In this document: piece by piece, positions 13,371 to 25,122 of the stretch
Layout: the number at the start of each line of letters is the position of its first letter
Numbering within the stretch: the stretch's first letter is position 1
From: Tubiluchus corallicola
Taxonomy: Eukaryota > Priapulida > Priapulimorpha > Priapulimorphida > Tubiluchidae
Direction of reading: 5' to 3'
Length of the DNA stretch: 64,000 bases
NCBI GenBank assembly: GCA_030141605.1
Contig: JAQGDQ010000236.1
Coordinates: 30,001-94,000 of the forward strand
Position numbers and translations under genes: made by a program
The notes under the pieces: generated by a model
Database searches by the model: none
The model's input: only the letters and a program-made list of their open reading frames with translations
What the model was told of the DNA's origin: nothing

Positions 13371-14299
13371 TGCTTAGATCTTTTTCCTTAAACTAATTAG
13401 ATTTCACAGCTGGGAAGTTAACAACTCCTGTTATCACTTACGTTTTTCGGCCCTAAATGACATAATGCAGAGAATTGGTTTCATCACAGGCAAGAACATA
13501 TTGATTTCCGTCATTACCTCCACCCTGTGTGGCATAACCTATGAGGGCAAATTTCATAGTATCAGTCGTCTTTACCCACTGAAATAAATATGAAAGCCAA
13601 TAATATATTTTAAATGGTGACGGATGACCGTTAATTGGTAAAATACGTCAGATAATATATCTAGAATGAGCCTTTACAAGTAAGATGTCGGGCAAAATTG
13701 CCTCAAAGAAATATTCTTTGCGGTTTTGCGGAACATACTGGATTTTATCGACATCCCCATAGTTTTCCAAGTGAGGAGTTCTGCCACCAGCCAAAGGCTA
13801 TTCATCGTCTTCACGAAGAAGTTTGTCACTTAAACGTCCTATGACACTATTTTTTATGTTATCTCTTTTATAGCCTAGGCGGAATATACACTTCCTAATT
13901 TTTTAAACAGTTCAGATGCATACTTTCATGTGATATGGTAATTTAAATTAAGCGCCGTTAGTACTGTAACAAAATATTATCGCCCGCCATGACACTCAGT
14001 GCTATGACGTCACGTAAGGAAGAGCCATTTAATAGCTGCAGTGCAGTAGACATCCAGCGGCCCCAGCAAGCAAAGCACTATGAACAGAGCGGTTATTGCT
14101 GATTAATGATATATCTATTAATAAAAATGTTTCTTTCAATATTATTTATTTATTTATAGTAAATAAACTTATAAGAGCCAGTCTTCAATTTACAAACCTG
14201 CAAGGAACAGCAAATTTATAGTACATTGTACAACGCAGTATGATGTTACTGTACTATTATTTAAACTGTGTGTAGGCTGTATATTACAAAACTTTTAAC

Positions 14300-15115
14300 C
14301 AAACAAGAAAATCATAGTTCAAGACAATGATGGACTGATTACTGACCCATATCAACAGGCGCAGGTCATTGCAGTTTTTTTTTCAAAATGTATTCAATGA
14401 TAAAAAAATTGCATGAAAAATTAACAAAGTTGAAGCTCATCGCATGAACACACCTTTTACAACGGATGAAGGTAAATCTGCAGCTAGGTCACTAAGGAAC
14501 AGCAAGAGTCCAGGGATTGATGAAATAAATGCAGAATTACTTAAATGCAGAACAGATGCACTTTATAAATCAATTTCAACGATATTAAATAATATTGCTG
14601 AAACAGGAATATTTCCAAAGGATCATCAAATAGACATTCTTATGCCGCTGTCAAAACCTGGAAAAAAGAGAAAGCCAATAGTAAATCTAAGACAGAGTTG
14701 ATGCTGTTAATCATAATAAGAAAAATTCTAGCGAATGTAGGTCAGCAGAATGTATGACACACTGCATCAGTGTATTCCTAAAAGTCAAGCAGCTTTCCGG
14801 CCTGATAGAAATACAACTTGTTCAGACTTGAAAGACACTAGTAGAAAAGGCCATCTCTTCAGCAGATTATTCAATATCAATATCTATATATATATTACTC
14901 ATGGACATGTCCAAAGCATTTGACTCAGTTCGAAGAAAGAGACTGCTCCACCACTTACAAGAAATACTTAATCCTGACGAAATTCATATGATATCAATAT
15001 TATTGGAAGATTTTCTAACTAGTGTTAGATGTGAAGGCAGATTGAAGGATCCATTTTCCACGAATAAGGGAATACCTCAAGGACACTGCCTAATGTTTGA
15101 CCAATATGTTTGACG
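14300..15115 (+). mobile_element. LINE reverse transcriptase fragment, frame-broken
   Basis: Broken frames spell the front half of a non-LTR reverse transcriptase: NDGLITDPYQQAQVIAVFF, then KSPGIDEINAELLK (14510 onwards), PLSKPGKKRKPIVNLR, MDMSKAFDSVRRKRLLHHL (14901 onwards) and NKGIPQGHCL. These match RT blocks up to the PQG motif. The catalytic YADD block is missing because the copy stops near 15115. Stops and frame changes (near 14416 and 14700-14900) show it is dead. It sits antisense in an intron of gene A. Confidence 0.85.
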
Positions 15116-17039
15116 TCAATTCGATTGCACAAGACTTATATGCACGTCGAGCAGCAGTCAATCTGTAGACTATGAGAATGTTCTTGACTTCAAGATTTAA
15201 AGGTTCTCTGAAACCCCCATTCGCACATTCGAAAAAAATGCCACAAAGGTTTTCCTAAGTGTCTAAAAATGAAGCGCTCTTTCAATGAGTTAAAATGTTG
15301 TCTGAAAGGCATCTCTTCCTAGTTTTTAGTTTTCTTTTACTTTTGAAACTAACAAAGTGCAGACAATATACCCGGTGTGCACAGGTTCGTCGGTAAAGCC
15401 CAGGGAGCAAAATCTGTCATTACTGCCTTACTGTCTAGTTCTTTTCTCGTCGATCGTACCTGGGAATCAACAATTTCATGTGCTGGAAAGCGTAAAAACG
15501 ATCACTCTTTGTCAGAAGCATAGTCTGAACGGCACTACGGGCAAAAGATAACGTGGCAGTGAGACATTTATACAGCAGAAATCATCAGAAAACAGAAAAT
15601 TAACTGCAACAAGAAAGCAGCCCAGCGCGAAATAATAGCGACGTCACCCTAATACTTTTAAACATTGCACCTCGATACTAATATTTTTTCATCTATAAAA
15701 TATAGTACATTAAAGTACGTGTGGTGGACAAAGCTGTGATTTGAGTTGAACATAAAAATACTTCAGCGAGCGCCCCAGTCTTTCCATTACCGGTGTACAA
15801 CCTGACTTTGACCACATGTAAATACAATGAGAGTCACACATGCGCAGTGTCGTTCCTTACGGGGCATCACTTCCGCTTTCTTCCCCGATTTTTCGTTTTT
15901 CACAAGATTTCTATGCAGCGCTAAGTTTGAAGTCTTTCAATGCTAACCAAAGCGAAACGCGCAAGTTTCGAAAGAAGTAAACCCGCTTTTTTGTATCATG
16001 CTAGTCAGTAGAGAATTTTGACAGCAAGTGTCTACCAGGGTGTCAGTGAACCTTTAATTTACCTGCTTAATTGCTTCTTTCTTGTTTAGCGAGTAACAAA
16101 TAATGTATTTCAATAAAAAGGTGAAGTTCTTTATCTATCTTTATTATATTAAGCAGTGAAAGCGAAAGAGAAGCGAATGAGAAATGTGTGCCCTACCTCA
16201 TAATCCCTGTACGGGAACACTCTATGAGCTTTGACTTTGCGCTTTCAGGTACATGTAAATTGATCTGTCTAGGCCTAGGGAGTGTGTTTTGTGAATTTTG
16301 TGTTCATAGCCCTGTGCATACAAAAAGTCACCAAAGTGGGTGCTCCTCTCTGTAGTTTACAGCATTTAAACTTCTTAAGACCCCAAATGCATATCTAGCC
16401 CGTAGTAACTAAAAGGAGACTTGTTTTTGAAAATACTTTAAATTTAGCTCAAAGCCCCAGGAGCAGCTCTGAATGACAATCGAATAACTGGCCGATGTTC
16501 AGTGCCTTTGACCCTTGACTCAAGATCGCCGGTCACTAACCATTGTCTAAAAAACTGCCCAGGTGTCCTGCAAGTTTCGTAACTCCAGGTTTAGTGCTAC
16601 TCGAGACACTTAGTGTCATAGCGGAAAAACAAGATTGTAAAAAATCTATAATCACTCGCAGAATTTTAGTTTTAGTGCTAGTGCTGTGCCGAATTTTCGG
16701 ATACACCTATCCGGTGGTTAGTAGTGGTGTTTCTACACCGCAACCGACTGGTCGTTTAAAAAACTTTCATACATTTAAGAAGCTAAGTAGTTTACTGGTA
16801 CGTCCAATAAATCGTATGGTATTCAGGCAAACTTTTCTTATCTGTTTCTGAGATACGATGTATTGTGACAAACAGATTTTTGGATTTACCACCGCCCCGA
16901 TTTTTTTCAAAAGCCTCGTTGTTTAACAGTTGAAAACTTAAAGGCATCTCGTGCCATATAAGTGTTACTAATTAGTAGCTTGCTAGAATTGTGATGTTCT
17001 TCTAAATGACCTTATAGAACTTAGACCAGCTGCACCTAC
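15116..17039. other. Intron sequence of gene A, no feature recognised
   Basis: Unique-looking sequence of moderate GC content, somewhat richer in C and G than its surroundings. Short open frames occur at 15357-15551 and 16543-16851. I found no family pattern in them and treat them as chance. Confidence 0.3.
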
Positions 17040-17436
17040 CAGACATGATGTTATCTGGGGCCAGTCAACAATGATGACATCGTTCAGCTCTAAATACGTT
17101 GTTGGGTCACGTGTTGGATAGTTGACCATCATACCTTGCGGTTACGGGTCATCTTCTTCCAATTCGACATCAAAGCAAACTGCTGTTAAATCTAGAACGC
17201 AAGTTAAATTTTTGCAAGATTAAGAGCTAAATTCGTTTGTGGGGAATTGTAAACTTTAGCCCTTACATTTAGTTAATAGTTTATAGCCACGGTTTATCCA
17301 AAAAACTGTCCATGACAAAAGCATTCGTGTGAGTTTGTGCGAGAGAACGTTTATTTAACCTATATGAAAAATCAGTAGAAATACATTTTACTCATTTTAA
17401 AAAGCTTGATGAAGGCTTCGATTTCGAACAATGATT

Positions 17437-18130
17437 ATTATATATATATATATATAATAATCTTTATTTGCCATTAAAATACATTGATAATCACTGATAA
17501 AAACTTTACAGAGATAATCAATCAGTGTTAGTTAATAAAAACTTACACTGCTGAAGGCAAATGCGTCAGTGCAATCTAAACTACTGTGCAGTAATGGAAA
17601 GTAAGGACGAATAAAATCAAACATATTTACAACTATGCACAAAAAAATGAAAAAAACTATGATTTAATTAATATGGCCGTGGGTATATGAATTCTGAATT
17701 AGTGTGTATGTTGTCTGTGATGGTATTTCATATCTGGTTAATATTAGTGATTTTAATTTTGTTTTAAATGCCGATAGGGACTTGATTTGTTTAACCTGTA
17801 ATGGTAGAGAATTCCAAAGTAGAATTGCTTGTTTGATTACAGAGTTCGTTCCATAGCGGGTATTTGTCCTAATTTGTTTTAGATTGCTTGTTCTGGAATT
17901 GATGATAGGATTTGGAAAAAAAGGTAAATCTGTTATTCTGGAATGGTTTGCTGATGTTGTTAATGTATTTAAATATAAAAAGCAGAGTAAAATACTCTTT
18001 GTGTGCTTCAATGATTGGGAATTTTAAAGTTTTTCTCAGGTTAGTTGTTGAAGCTTTGAATTTTCGTCTACCTGCCTTATGTTTGTATGAGTACCCAGCT
18101 ATCAATCTCAACGCATAGTTCTGAAGGTGA
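17437..18130 (-). mobile_element. LINE 3' end, copy 2 (RT C-terminus with (TA)n tail)
   Basis: Overlapping minus-strand frames give NYALRLIAGYSYKHKAGRRK, then YGTNSVIKQAILLWNSLP and a lysine-rich end, stopping at 17664. This is the usual ending of a non-LTR reverse transcriptase polyprotein (RLI, then LWNSLP). A frame shift near 17900 breaks it. The 3' end carries AATAAAG and a (TA)n tail at 17437-17456. It is close in sequence to 6944-7605, pointing to one fairly recent family. Confidence 0.8.
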
Positions 18131-18389
18131 TTAATTAAAAACTTTTTAAATTAAATGCCTGCAGCAATTTTTTCTTAGGTTGCTAAATTGGTAAAAATGC
18201 AAGTAAATCGTTAGAATCAAAATTCGACTAATGACTAATGATTAATAACTAATTACATTCGACATTTAGTTAATCAATTGTCAATCCCAGACAAAGACAA
18301 CATACTTATAGGAGCTTAAACTGACTATCCCCGTATAGTTGTGTCATGCCTCACTTTGACGAGAACTTGAAGACTTCGCTTTAGGAAAA

Positions 18390-18790
18390 CCATTCGTTTA
18401 CATAAAACTTAAAAAAATTGTCTTGAGATTTTATACCACTCACACATGGTCTTACTGCATACAAAGCTTGTATTAGCAGTAACGCTGTATAAAACATTTG
18501 AAACAAGTTTAGATAGTATTTGAGTAAAGTTTGAAAAAAATAATCAGAGCATTTATAGCACACTCTTTACTACTAAGCAAAAGTGTAAATTACTTTGTAT
18601 TGTCAATAAGATAAACAATGTGTTTTTTGGTTAGCGAGTCAACAACATTTTACCAATTGGCAAGAGTACTTTAAATTATTAAGTTTTTTCTTTTCTAGTT
18701 ACCCAAGTCTTTTAAACAGAAGAGCAAGTAATACAATTTTGCATGGAAAGTTTTTTTTGGGACACAGTTTAACATTGCCCTTTTCTTTGC
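18390..18790. repeat. Dispersed repeat copy, pair with 12880-13370
   Basis: Second copy of the repeat described at 12880-13370, in the same orientation and diverged by substitutions and small indels. Confidence 0.65.
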
Positions 18791-19447
18791 CTGATTTACG
18801 TCGTGCGTAGGTAACGTCCTGTAATGGCGCGGCCGAAACAATATCGCGGGTGATTAAAATGAAAACAAATGAAAATTCCTTTTTAACAAAAGTACAATAT
18901 ACGCTTAAAATTGCTATAAACTAATATAATTTTTAATACCATTTCTCTGAATTCTACTTCAGGAATCCATTTTCTTGTCCTTTAAACATTTAATACAATT
19001 AATCAATTGAGTTTCAATTCACTGTTCAGTTACCTTCGATCTGCATGGATCCACTATGCACGTGCCGTCTGTACTCGGCAATAAGATTCTTAAAGCGTCG
19101 ACCCAGAGGTGCTAAATAAACGTAGTACAAAGGGCTATACAAAAATTGAAATACAACAAATTTATGATTTACACACAATTACAGAAAACGAAACGGATTT
19201 CACTGAGCTGTAAAGCAAAACAAACACTCTTTCCGAATATCGAACTCTGTATCGAATTCCACATATTTACCACTTTTTGTTACGTTATGTACGAAAGCTC
19301 GAATTATGAAACATCGTTTAAGCGAAATAAAACTGTTTTATTAATCACATTTTAATTTTGGGTTTTTGTTCAGTATTTTCTCACGAAGTCTTGAACTTAT
19401 ATAATTCTTAATATAAATCACTGTCCAGCATATAAAGCAGGTACAGC

Positions 19448-19738
19448 CAGGGCCTATTTCAGCCTAGGCGAGGCCCGGGGGAAGTGGGGCGTGTGAGGCC
19501 TCATCGGGGGGGGGGGGGGCGAGCGCTACCATGGTTGGCGCCCAGAAAATTTTTGAACTGCTAGAACGCCGGAGAAGCATTTTCGAAGAGAAAATATGGA
19601 GTTATACAGTTGTTAAAGGAAAGAACAATTGAAAAAAGAACTGCTTCATTCTCAACACCAGTTCTTAATACTTGTCAATACTGGCAAACGGTAAGGCAAG
19701 AGAGAGAGAGAGGGAGAGAGAGAGAGGGGGGAGGAAGA

Positions 19739-19806
<68 letters not shown>

Positions 19807-19897
19807 GCAGTATGTTCGCATAAAGCAAAAAAATGTTACCTTGGCACGAGGCCCCGGGCAAGTATCCCCACTCCCCCCCCCCTTGAAATAGGCCCTG
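19448..19897. mobile_element. hAT-like non-autonomous element with (GA)n expansion, copy 2
   Basis: It begins CAGGGCCTATTTCA and ends TGAAATAGGCCCTG, an inverted terminal repeat. It is flanked by a perfect 8-bp direct repeat GGTACAGC at 19440-19447 and 19898-19905. Eight-base duplications and CAGGG termini are typical of hAT transposons. There is no transposase inside. A (GA)n tract at 19698-19803 has expanded within it. The arms match copy 3 (21652-21891) in the opposite orientation. It lies in an intron of gene A. Confidence 0.85.
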
Positions 19898-21651
19898 GGT
19901 ACAGCACTCGAGTGTGTGACACGCCTACACATATTCATACTTAAAAGTTTGATGGTACTATAATCGTACTTCTGACCTTTAAAATTCGTTACAATTGCTT
20001 ATTAATTATTTGTCCATAATAGTCAGATGAACCCTTGGTCTGCATGAACGCTTTGGTACAAATGAGGCGAACAATGATAAAAAACCATTTGACGCTCACC
20101 ATATTCTGTAGCTCCTGCTAACGCTATTCCAGCAAGAATTCCAGCAAGTAAAAACTGTAAAGTAAAAATTTCAGCGCGATTAAAAATACTGACCCAATTT
20201 TTCATAGAGCGATAGTTATTATTTATTGAGACATTTTCAAAAATTTTCAGACTTTTCCAAATAGTGAGCTTGGCGTTGAGCCCATCACGGGTTTTAACTT
20301 AACTGTAATTATTATATTGTGCCCTGAAAATGTTATACACTGTCATCACATGTATCTGCAAAGCCAAGGAAGACCTAAAACCAAATTTAAAACTACGACC
20401 TGGACAGGGGAAGGTCACGTGTTTATTCTAAGTAGATTGATGTAAGCTGTACAAGTATACTTGTTAAAGATTTCTTGACCATTTTATATGACAACCTAAT
20501 AACAATGAAAACAGAGAAAGTTAATACAAAAGCATTACTTTTATTAAACAATTATGCCTTGCAACAAGAATAATTACAAAAAGAATAAAATCATCAGATA
20601 AGATCATTTAAATCGGATTTTCTAACTATTTCCACCCATCTGTTGGTTTGAATAAATGAAACGAACGCATTCGAAATGGTTTAGTTTGAACCACAGTCGT
20701 CATTGTGATAGTCCAATTTTTGACAGAAAACTTTTCTGTTTGGATAAAGCAAACATTCAATTTAGTCAGTGTTAAATTGTTAACAATTATGCTTGCACTT
20801 GTCGAAACGTGAATAAAATGTCTTATAATAAATGTATATTAAATGCCTTACCTATTAACAATTTTTGCAATTTAAACAGTATTTGCACCATATGCACATA
20901 CAAAATAAATTTCGCTGGTCACGATTTAAAAATATTTGGTATTTAATGATCTTTGCACTTTTAAAACATTGTACAATAAATCTCCTTAATGAATATTCAG
21001 TGACTAGTTGCTTAGCATATGGAAATATCAAGTCTAGGGGAAGAAACTGTTAGTTCTGTGAACCGCTGCCTATAGTTAGTAGTTAGGTTTGTATTGATGC
21101 GCGATTTAAATCCAACGTGTGAACACACTTCCGCTGACATGCAAACAGGCTTTGACTTACCTCGAAAACTGACCATTTTGAAGCATAATTTGGAAAACTA
21201 AACAAATTTTTCACTTTGTAAAAATACTTACAATTTTGATTTTTAGCGTTAATGCCATGATTTGCAACACGTATATATACTGGTAAAAGAACAGTGATGC
21301 ATATAAGTTTGAAAATCAGTTCGATGATATTTATAGGTCAGCCATCCTCGATAAGACCTAGATGTTATTAATATTATTATAAATCCGAAAACAGTAACGA
21401 CCAATAAGTGCCGCGTGACACAAAGATTTCAGTTTTCGACGTTTAGTTAGCAAAACAAACACGTAGCGTTAACAATTGTCAGAACCAAGTCGCTTATAAA
21501 CTTTCTCTGTTAGCACGATTAGCGTAAGCTCATAAACCAAAAACCGCCTTACCATAAAGTTTTATGAACGAAGTCCTGCATAAATGCAAGATTGTAGTGC
21601 TGCAAAGAGCACTTTCCTCATTTCTTCTAATCAATTTGCTTCACGATCAAG

Positions 21652-21891
21652 CAGGGCCTATTTCAAGGGGGGGGGGAGTGGGGATACTTCCCCGGGGCCT
21701 CACCCTCCAGGGGGGTCTCGCGCCAAGGTAACATTATTTTTTTTTGCTTTATGCGAACATACTGTATAACTCCATATTTTCTCTTCGAAAAAGCTTCTCC
21801 GGCATTCTAGCAGTTCAAAAATTTTGTGGGCGCCGAGGGGGCCTCACACACCCCACTTCCCCGGGCCTCGCTTAGGCTGAAATAGCCCCCT
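21652..21891. mobile_element. hAT-like non-autonomous element, copy 3, without the (GA)n insert
   Basis: It starts CAGGGCCTATTTCA and ends TGAAATAGCCCCCT. The flanks are CGATCAAG (21644-21651) and TGATCAAG (21892-21899), a 7-of-8 target duplication. The core reads straight through ATGCGAACATACTG to TATAACTCCATATT, so it shows where the extra (GA)n-bearing sequence of copy 2 sits. Confidence 0.8.
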
Positions 21892-21899
21892 TGATCAAG

Positions 21900-22860
21900 T
21901 AACACTGCGACTAAGATGAAACAAGAACATGCTCAAAAAAGTCATATTTATTTATCTATATAATTAAAACTCATATTGCAAGGAATTTAATCAAACTGCG
22001 CGTATGTAACAAACGTGTAGACCTATATACCAACAATAAACGTTATTCTGTTAAAAATTACAGTTTAGCAACCCCGTCTGAAATGAAAAATTACGTCGCT
22101 TAGCTCATTACCCCTGCATGTCACTCATTTTTGTATTTCATCTATAATTATGTATAACGATAGCTGACGTAGACGACTTTTTGATCGACTGTCGTTTCTT
22201 TCTTCTTTTACTGCCATTATTGTTATTATCTTCTCTGTATCAACAATTGTTATTATGGACGCGCTGAAGAAAAATAATTAATAAATTTTGTTTGGTGTTA
22301 AACTTTTATGTTGTTCTTTTTCGATTTATAGTAGGCGGGAAAGCAAACATTGGGCGAAAACAACGTCTGCCCATATAATTTGCTACTTCGGCACTAAAAA
22401 GTAATTATATTAATACCACAAACTTTTGCCCGTCAAGTCTATAAAGAATAAATAAATTAGTCAAACAAAAAATCAAACAATCAAATAACTTGTCCATTAG
22501 ACATTATCTTAAAGTATAACATTCAAACACAACAATTACAAATATAAACATGCAACACAACAATAACAATAAATAAAAATAATGCTAGCATAACTTCATA
22601 TGGGCTAGCATGTGACTCTACATGTGTCATAGATCAAAACCATTTCAAAACATCACATACACAGCAGAACGCATTTAAATAAATAATCAAAACATCACAT
22701 ACACAGCAGAACGCATTTAAATAAATAATCAAATCAGTCAAACATTTCCGACATTATCAAACTACAGCAAAGAATTAATATTAGTCTGCAGAGAAAAACC
22801 ATTATTATTGCTATAAAAGAAAGTTTTAGTTTATACAACATTTAGGACAACGAAAAGCTA
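21900..22860. other. AT-rich stretch with a 42-bp tandem duplication
   Basis: No gene seen. At 22647-22730 a 42-bp unit containing CATCACATACACAGCAGAAC is present twice in tandem and is identical over the part checked. The rest is AT-rich. Confidence 0.5.
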
Positions 22861-22879
22861 ATGTAATCACTAACATGAT

Positions 22880-23980
22880 TTTTTAGTAATATGTGTTCAA
22901 AAGTCTTAAATCCGTAACGAAACTGATTTATCTACTTATCAAGTTCGTGGTTACGATCTTATAAGGAAAACAGCTACTGAACTTGGGGTCTTGCAATTTA
23001 CGTGTCCGAAAATTTAAATTGGAGACATGTTATTATTCCTAACGTGAATAACTTACTTTGGGAAATCCAATTTATAGATATTTCTGGTTTTGATTCAGGC
23101 CAAAAGGTATGTCTAGGGACTTCTTATCGACCACCGTTCGCAATTAAAGCTGACCGTGATACATTTATAAATGAATTCTCTACTGTTCTTTCATTTGCTT
23201 GTAAATTATATGGCTGCATTTTACTTTCTGGAGATTATAATTTCGATTTTTTACGACTCGTCCAACGTCCGATTATTAGATCTTTTTTGCCTAAAATTAC
23301 TCGCCCAACGAGCATTACACCTCACAGAAAGACTTTGGTTGACAACTTTTTTAGTCACTTCAGTGCTATCGATGATCAAATTTCTGCCGGTATCAATTCT
23401 CTGATATTCTCTTGTAGGCTATTCTTCTAAAGAATTGCTCCGCGGCACGAATTCCTGCACATATTATGGGGCGGGCATTACACAAATATATTTCACTTCG
23501 TATGTCATACTAAACCAGCCCCGGGTAAGAGAGGTATTTCAGCTAATAAAATAATCTTTATAGAATTTAACATCTTAGAAAACACGAACCTGCCCAGACT
23601 GACTGACTGCGGTTAACTGGCTGATTGGCTACTTGAAAGACTGATGCGCAGATTGACTAACTCTAAGCTAACTGACAGATTGACACGGCTTATTTTGTCA
23701 CCTTTAAACTTAGAACGTCTAAACGCAAACCAATAAAATACGTTGAGTATAGAAAAATGTCAGATGAGAACATTTTATCATTTTCGCGTTCACTGAGAAA
23801 TGTTGATGTCGCTGACTATTTAAATTGTGAAGACGTTAATGATAATTATCAAATTTTTAATAATTTCATTAAAAATGCTAGAGATACTCACCTTCCCTGG
23901 TTCCAATATTACATGAGTGACAATCATTGCAATCATTTCTGTATACAATTGATTGTCATTCAATTGCTGATCATTTAGTT
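22880..23980 (+). mobile_element. LINE endonuclease-domain fragment, frame-broken
   Basis: The frames give YQVRGYDLIRKTATELG, then after a one-base shift near 22990 LAIYVSENLNWR and CLGTSYRPP. LLSGDYNFDFL, LPKITRPTSIT and KTLVDNFFSHF follow. This is the apurinic endonuclease (exonuclease/endonuclease/phosphatase fold) of a non-LTR retrotransposon, with the SGDYNFD block visible. A later frame (23757-23978) has RKMSDENILSF and the linker that precedes the reverse transcriptase. No RT follows. The copy is broken by stops at about 23430 and 23978. Confidence 0.8.
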
Positions 23981-25059
23981 GATCTAGGATCATCTGGACG
24001 TCAAAGTATTAAAGTGGTGGTTAGTTCAGTTTTTTTCAGTTATTACTATTGCCGCTGTGAGTGACTAAAAACTATCCATTGACCCATTCATATCTGCTTA
24101 ATAGAAAGAATGTTTATGGTTTAATGATTTATCGTAAGAGGTTGTGAAACATAATATTTGATGATTTGTTGTATGATGTTATGAAAACGGTTGTCATTTT
24201 CCCATTTGTAGACACCAAACAGGAATAACTGGTGAATTTAAAAATTTAATAAAGAGATAAATATTTAAGTGTTGATCTGATTATTCTTGAATAACTGTAA
24301 CTCACACGATTGCGTTATACAATTCAGCATTCTGTCAGCATCCAAGGTTCAGTGGCAGGACCTAATTAATATTGTATGGCTATGTGGTGGGAATAGAACT
24401 TAGAATAGAATTGCCAAGGATAATTCTTTAAAATGAGATGATTTTGAGCGATCATTAGGACATTATCAAATATCTGTTATTCCAGTCAGATAGGCAGGGA
24501 AACACGGTATACTCGATGCTGGATTCCTGGTATTGGCAACGAATTTAACTAGAACAAACTGCTCTTTTATCGTGACACGAGCTCCACGTAGCAAACAAAT
24601 GAAAGCATATAACACGCAAACTGTGCAGGAACCTCTCTGTCTGACGGACATTAAAATTAATGAAAGGAAAGCACTAAAACACTTTTTCAGCGAGCCATGA
24701 TTTTTAGTGGCAAAATGGTTGATTGCAAGTAACGAAATTCGTGTTTCAAAGCCACATTTGCCGAACAATCCACTAATATAAAATGCGGGCTTTCTCAATA
24801 ACGCCCTTAACTCCTTGTATTCTACGTAATTTTGACGTTCTGACAACTAGACACTTGACTTATAATAATCCAAAAATTTCATTTCTATCTCTACTATCTA
24901 AGGGAACTATTCTCTTTTTTAATGACACACCCCAAGATGTTTTTACTATGTGGGCTGCAGTAAACGCGCAGGTGCAAATCACGTGACCATTTTTGCACAT
25001 CCAGGGCTGAAAAACAGGAATGTAGTCACTGTAGCCTAGTAGCCTAGTTGACGTGTGAG
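23981..25059. other. Stretch upstream of the DHRS4-like gene
   Basis: AT-rich up to about 24460, then more balanced. A minus-strand frame (24466-24846) is open but has no family pattern I know. I see no exon that I can support. Confidence 0.3.
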
Positions 25060-25068
25060 TATATATTA
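25060..25068 (+). promoter_or_regulatory. Possible TATA box of the DHRS4-like gene
   Basis: TATATATTA lies 63 bp before the ATG at 25123. That distance would place a transcription start near 25090 with a short 5' UTR. Such strings are common in AT-rich DNA, so this rests on position alone. Confidence 0.3.
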
Positions 25069-25122
25069 TTGCTCGGTGTTTGTGTGAACTGATCAATAAA
25101 CGCTTTCAAGGAAGTAAATAAT

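Larger units (their letters stand above)
10218..21555 (-). pseudogene. Pentraxin-like secreted protein gene A (seven exons, two in-frame stops)
   Basis: Minus-strand exons: 21553-21555 (ATG only, least certain), 20100-20154, 17040-17182, 13442-13578, 12415-12536, 10977-11126, 10218-10552 (stop). The phases agree throughout and total 315 codons. Exon 2 gives a signal peptide (FLLAGILAGIALAGATEY). The beta-sandwich carries the pentraxin cysteine pair, one in ITSCLWVKTTD and one in GNWHLVCSSYD. It also has a calcium-loop-like IGQDHDDPGEYSFSG. The last exon adds a tail with four cysteines and a helical, lysine-rich end. Two codons are stops: TAA after EEDDP in exon 3 and TAG after LHYVI in exon 4. 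Each is one C-to-T change from a glutamine codon. No other disabling change is visible, which suggests recent loss, a null allele or recoding. Introns hold LINE fragments (14.3-15.1 and 17.4-18.1 kb) and a hAT-like element (19.4 kb). It is the paralogue of 31774-43565. Confidence 0.75.

Noticed and set aside
10218-17182. Idea that stops in gene A are read as glutamine under a changed genetic code
   Set aside because: DHRS4-like, lectin, CAPZB and gene B frames end at TAG, TAA, TGA and TAA at the expected family lengths, so all three stops work normally.
19610-19944. Arg-Glu and Ser-Leu repeat frames
   Set aside because: Translations of the (GA)n tract within the hAT-like element.
20023-20205. 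60-codon frame read as a small membrane protein
   Set aside because: Only its central part is coding: it is exon 2 (20100-20154) of gene A with a clear acceptor and donor.
21220-21255. Alternative first exon of gene A (ATG followed by nine codons and GTAAGT)
   Set aside because: It ends in phase 1, while exon 2 needs phase 0 to stay in the signal-peptide frame; the ATG at 21555 fits.
24466-24846. 126-codon minus-strand frame upstream of the DHRS4-like gene
   Set aside because: No domain, no signal peptide and no splice-site pattern; cysteines and basic residues look random. Kept out for lack of support.
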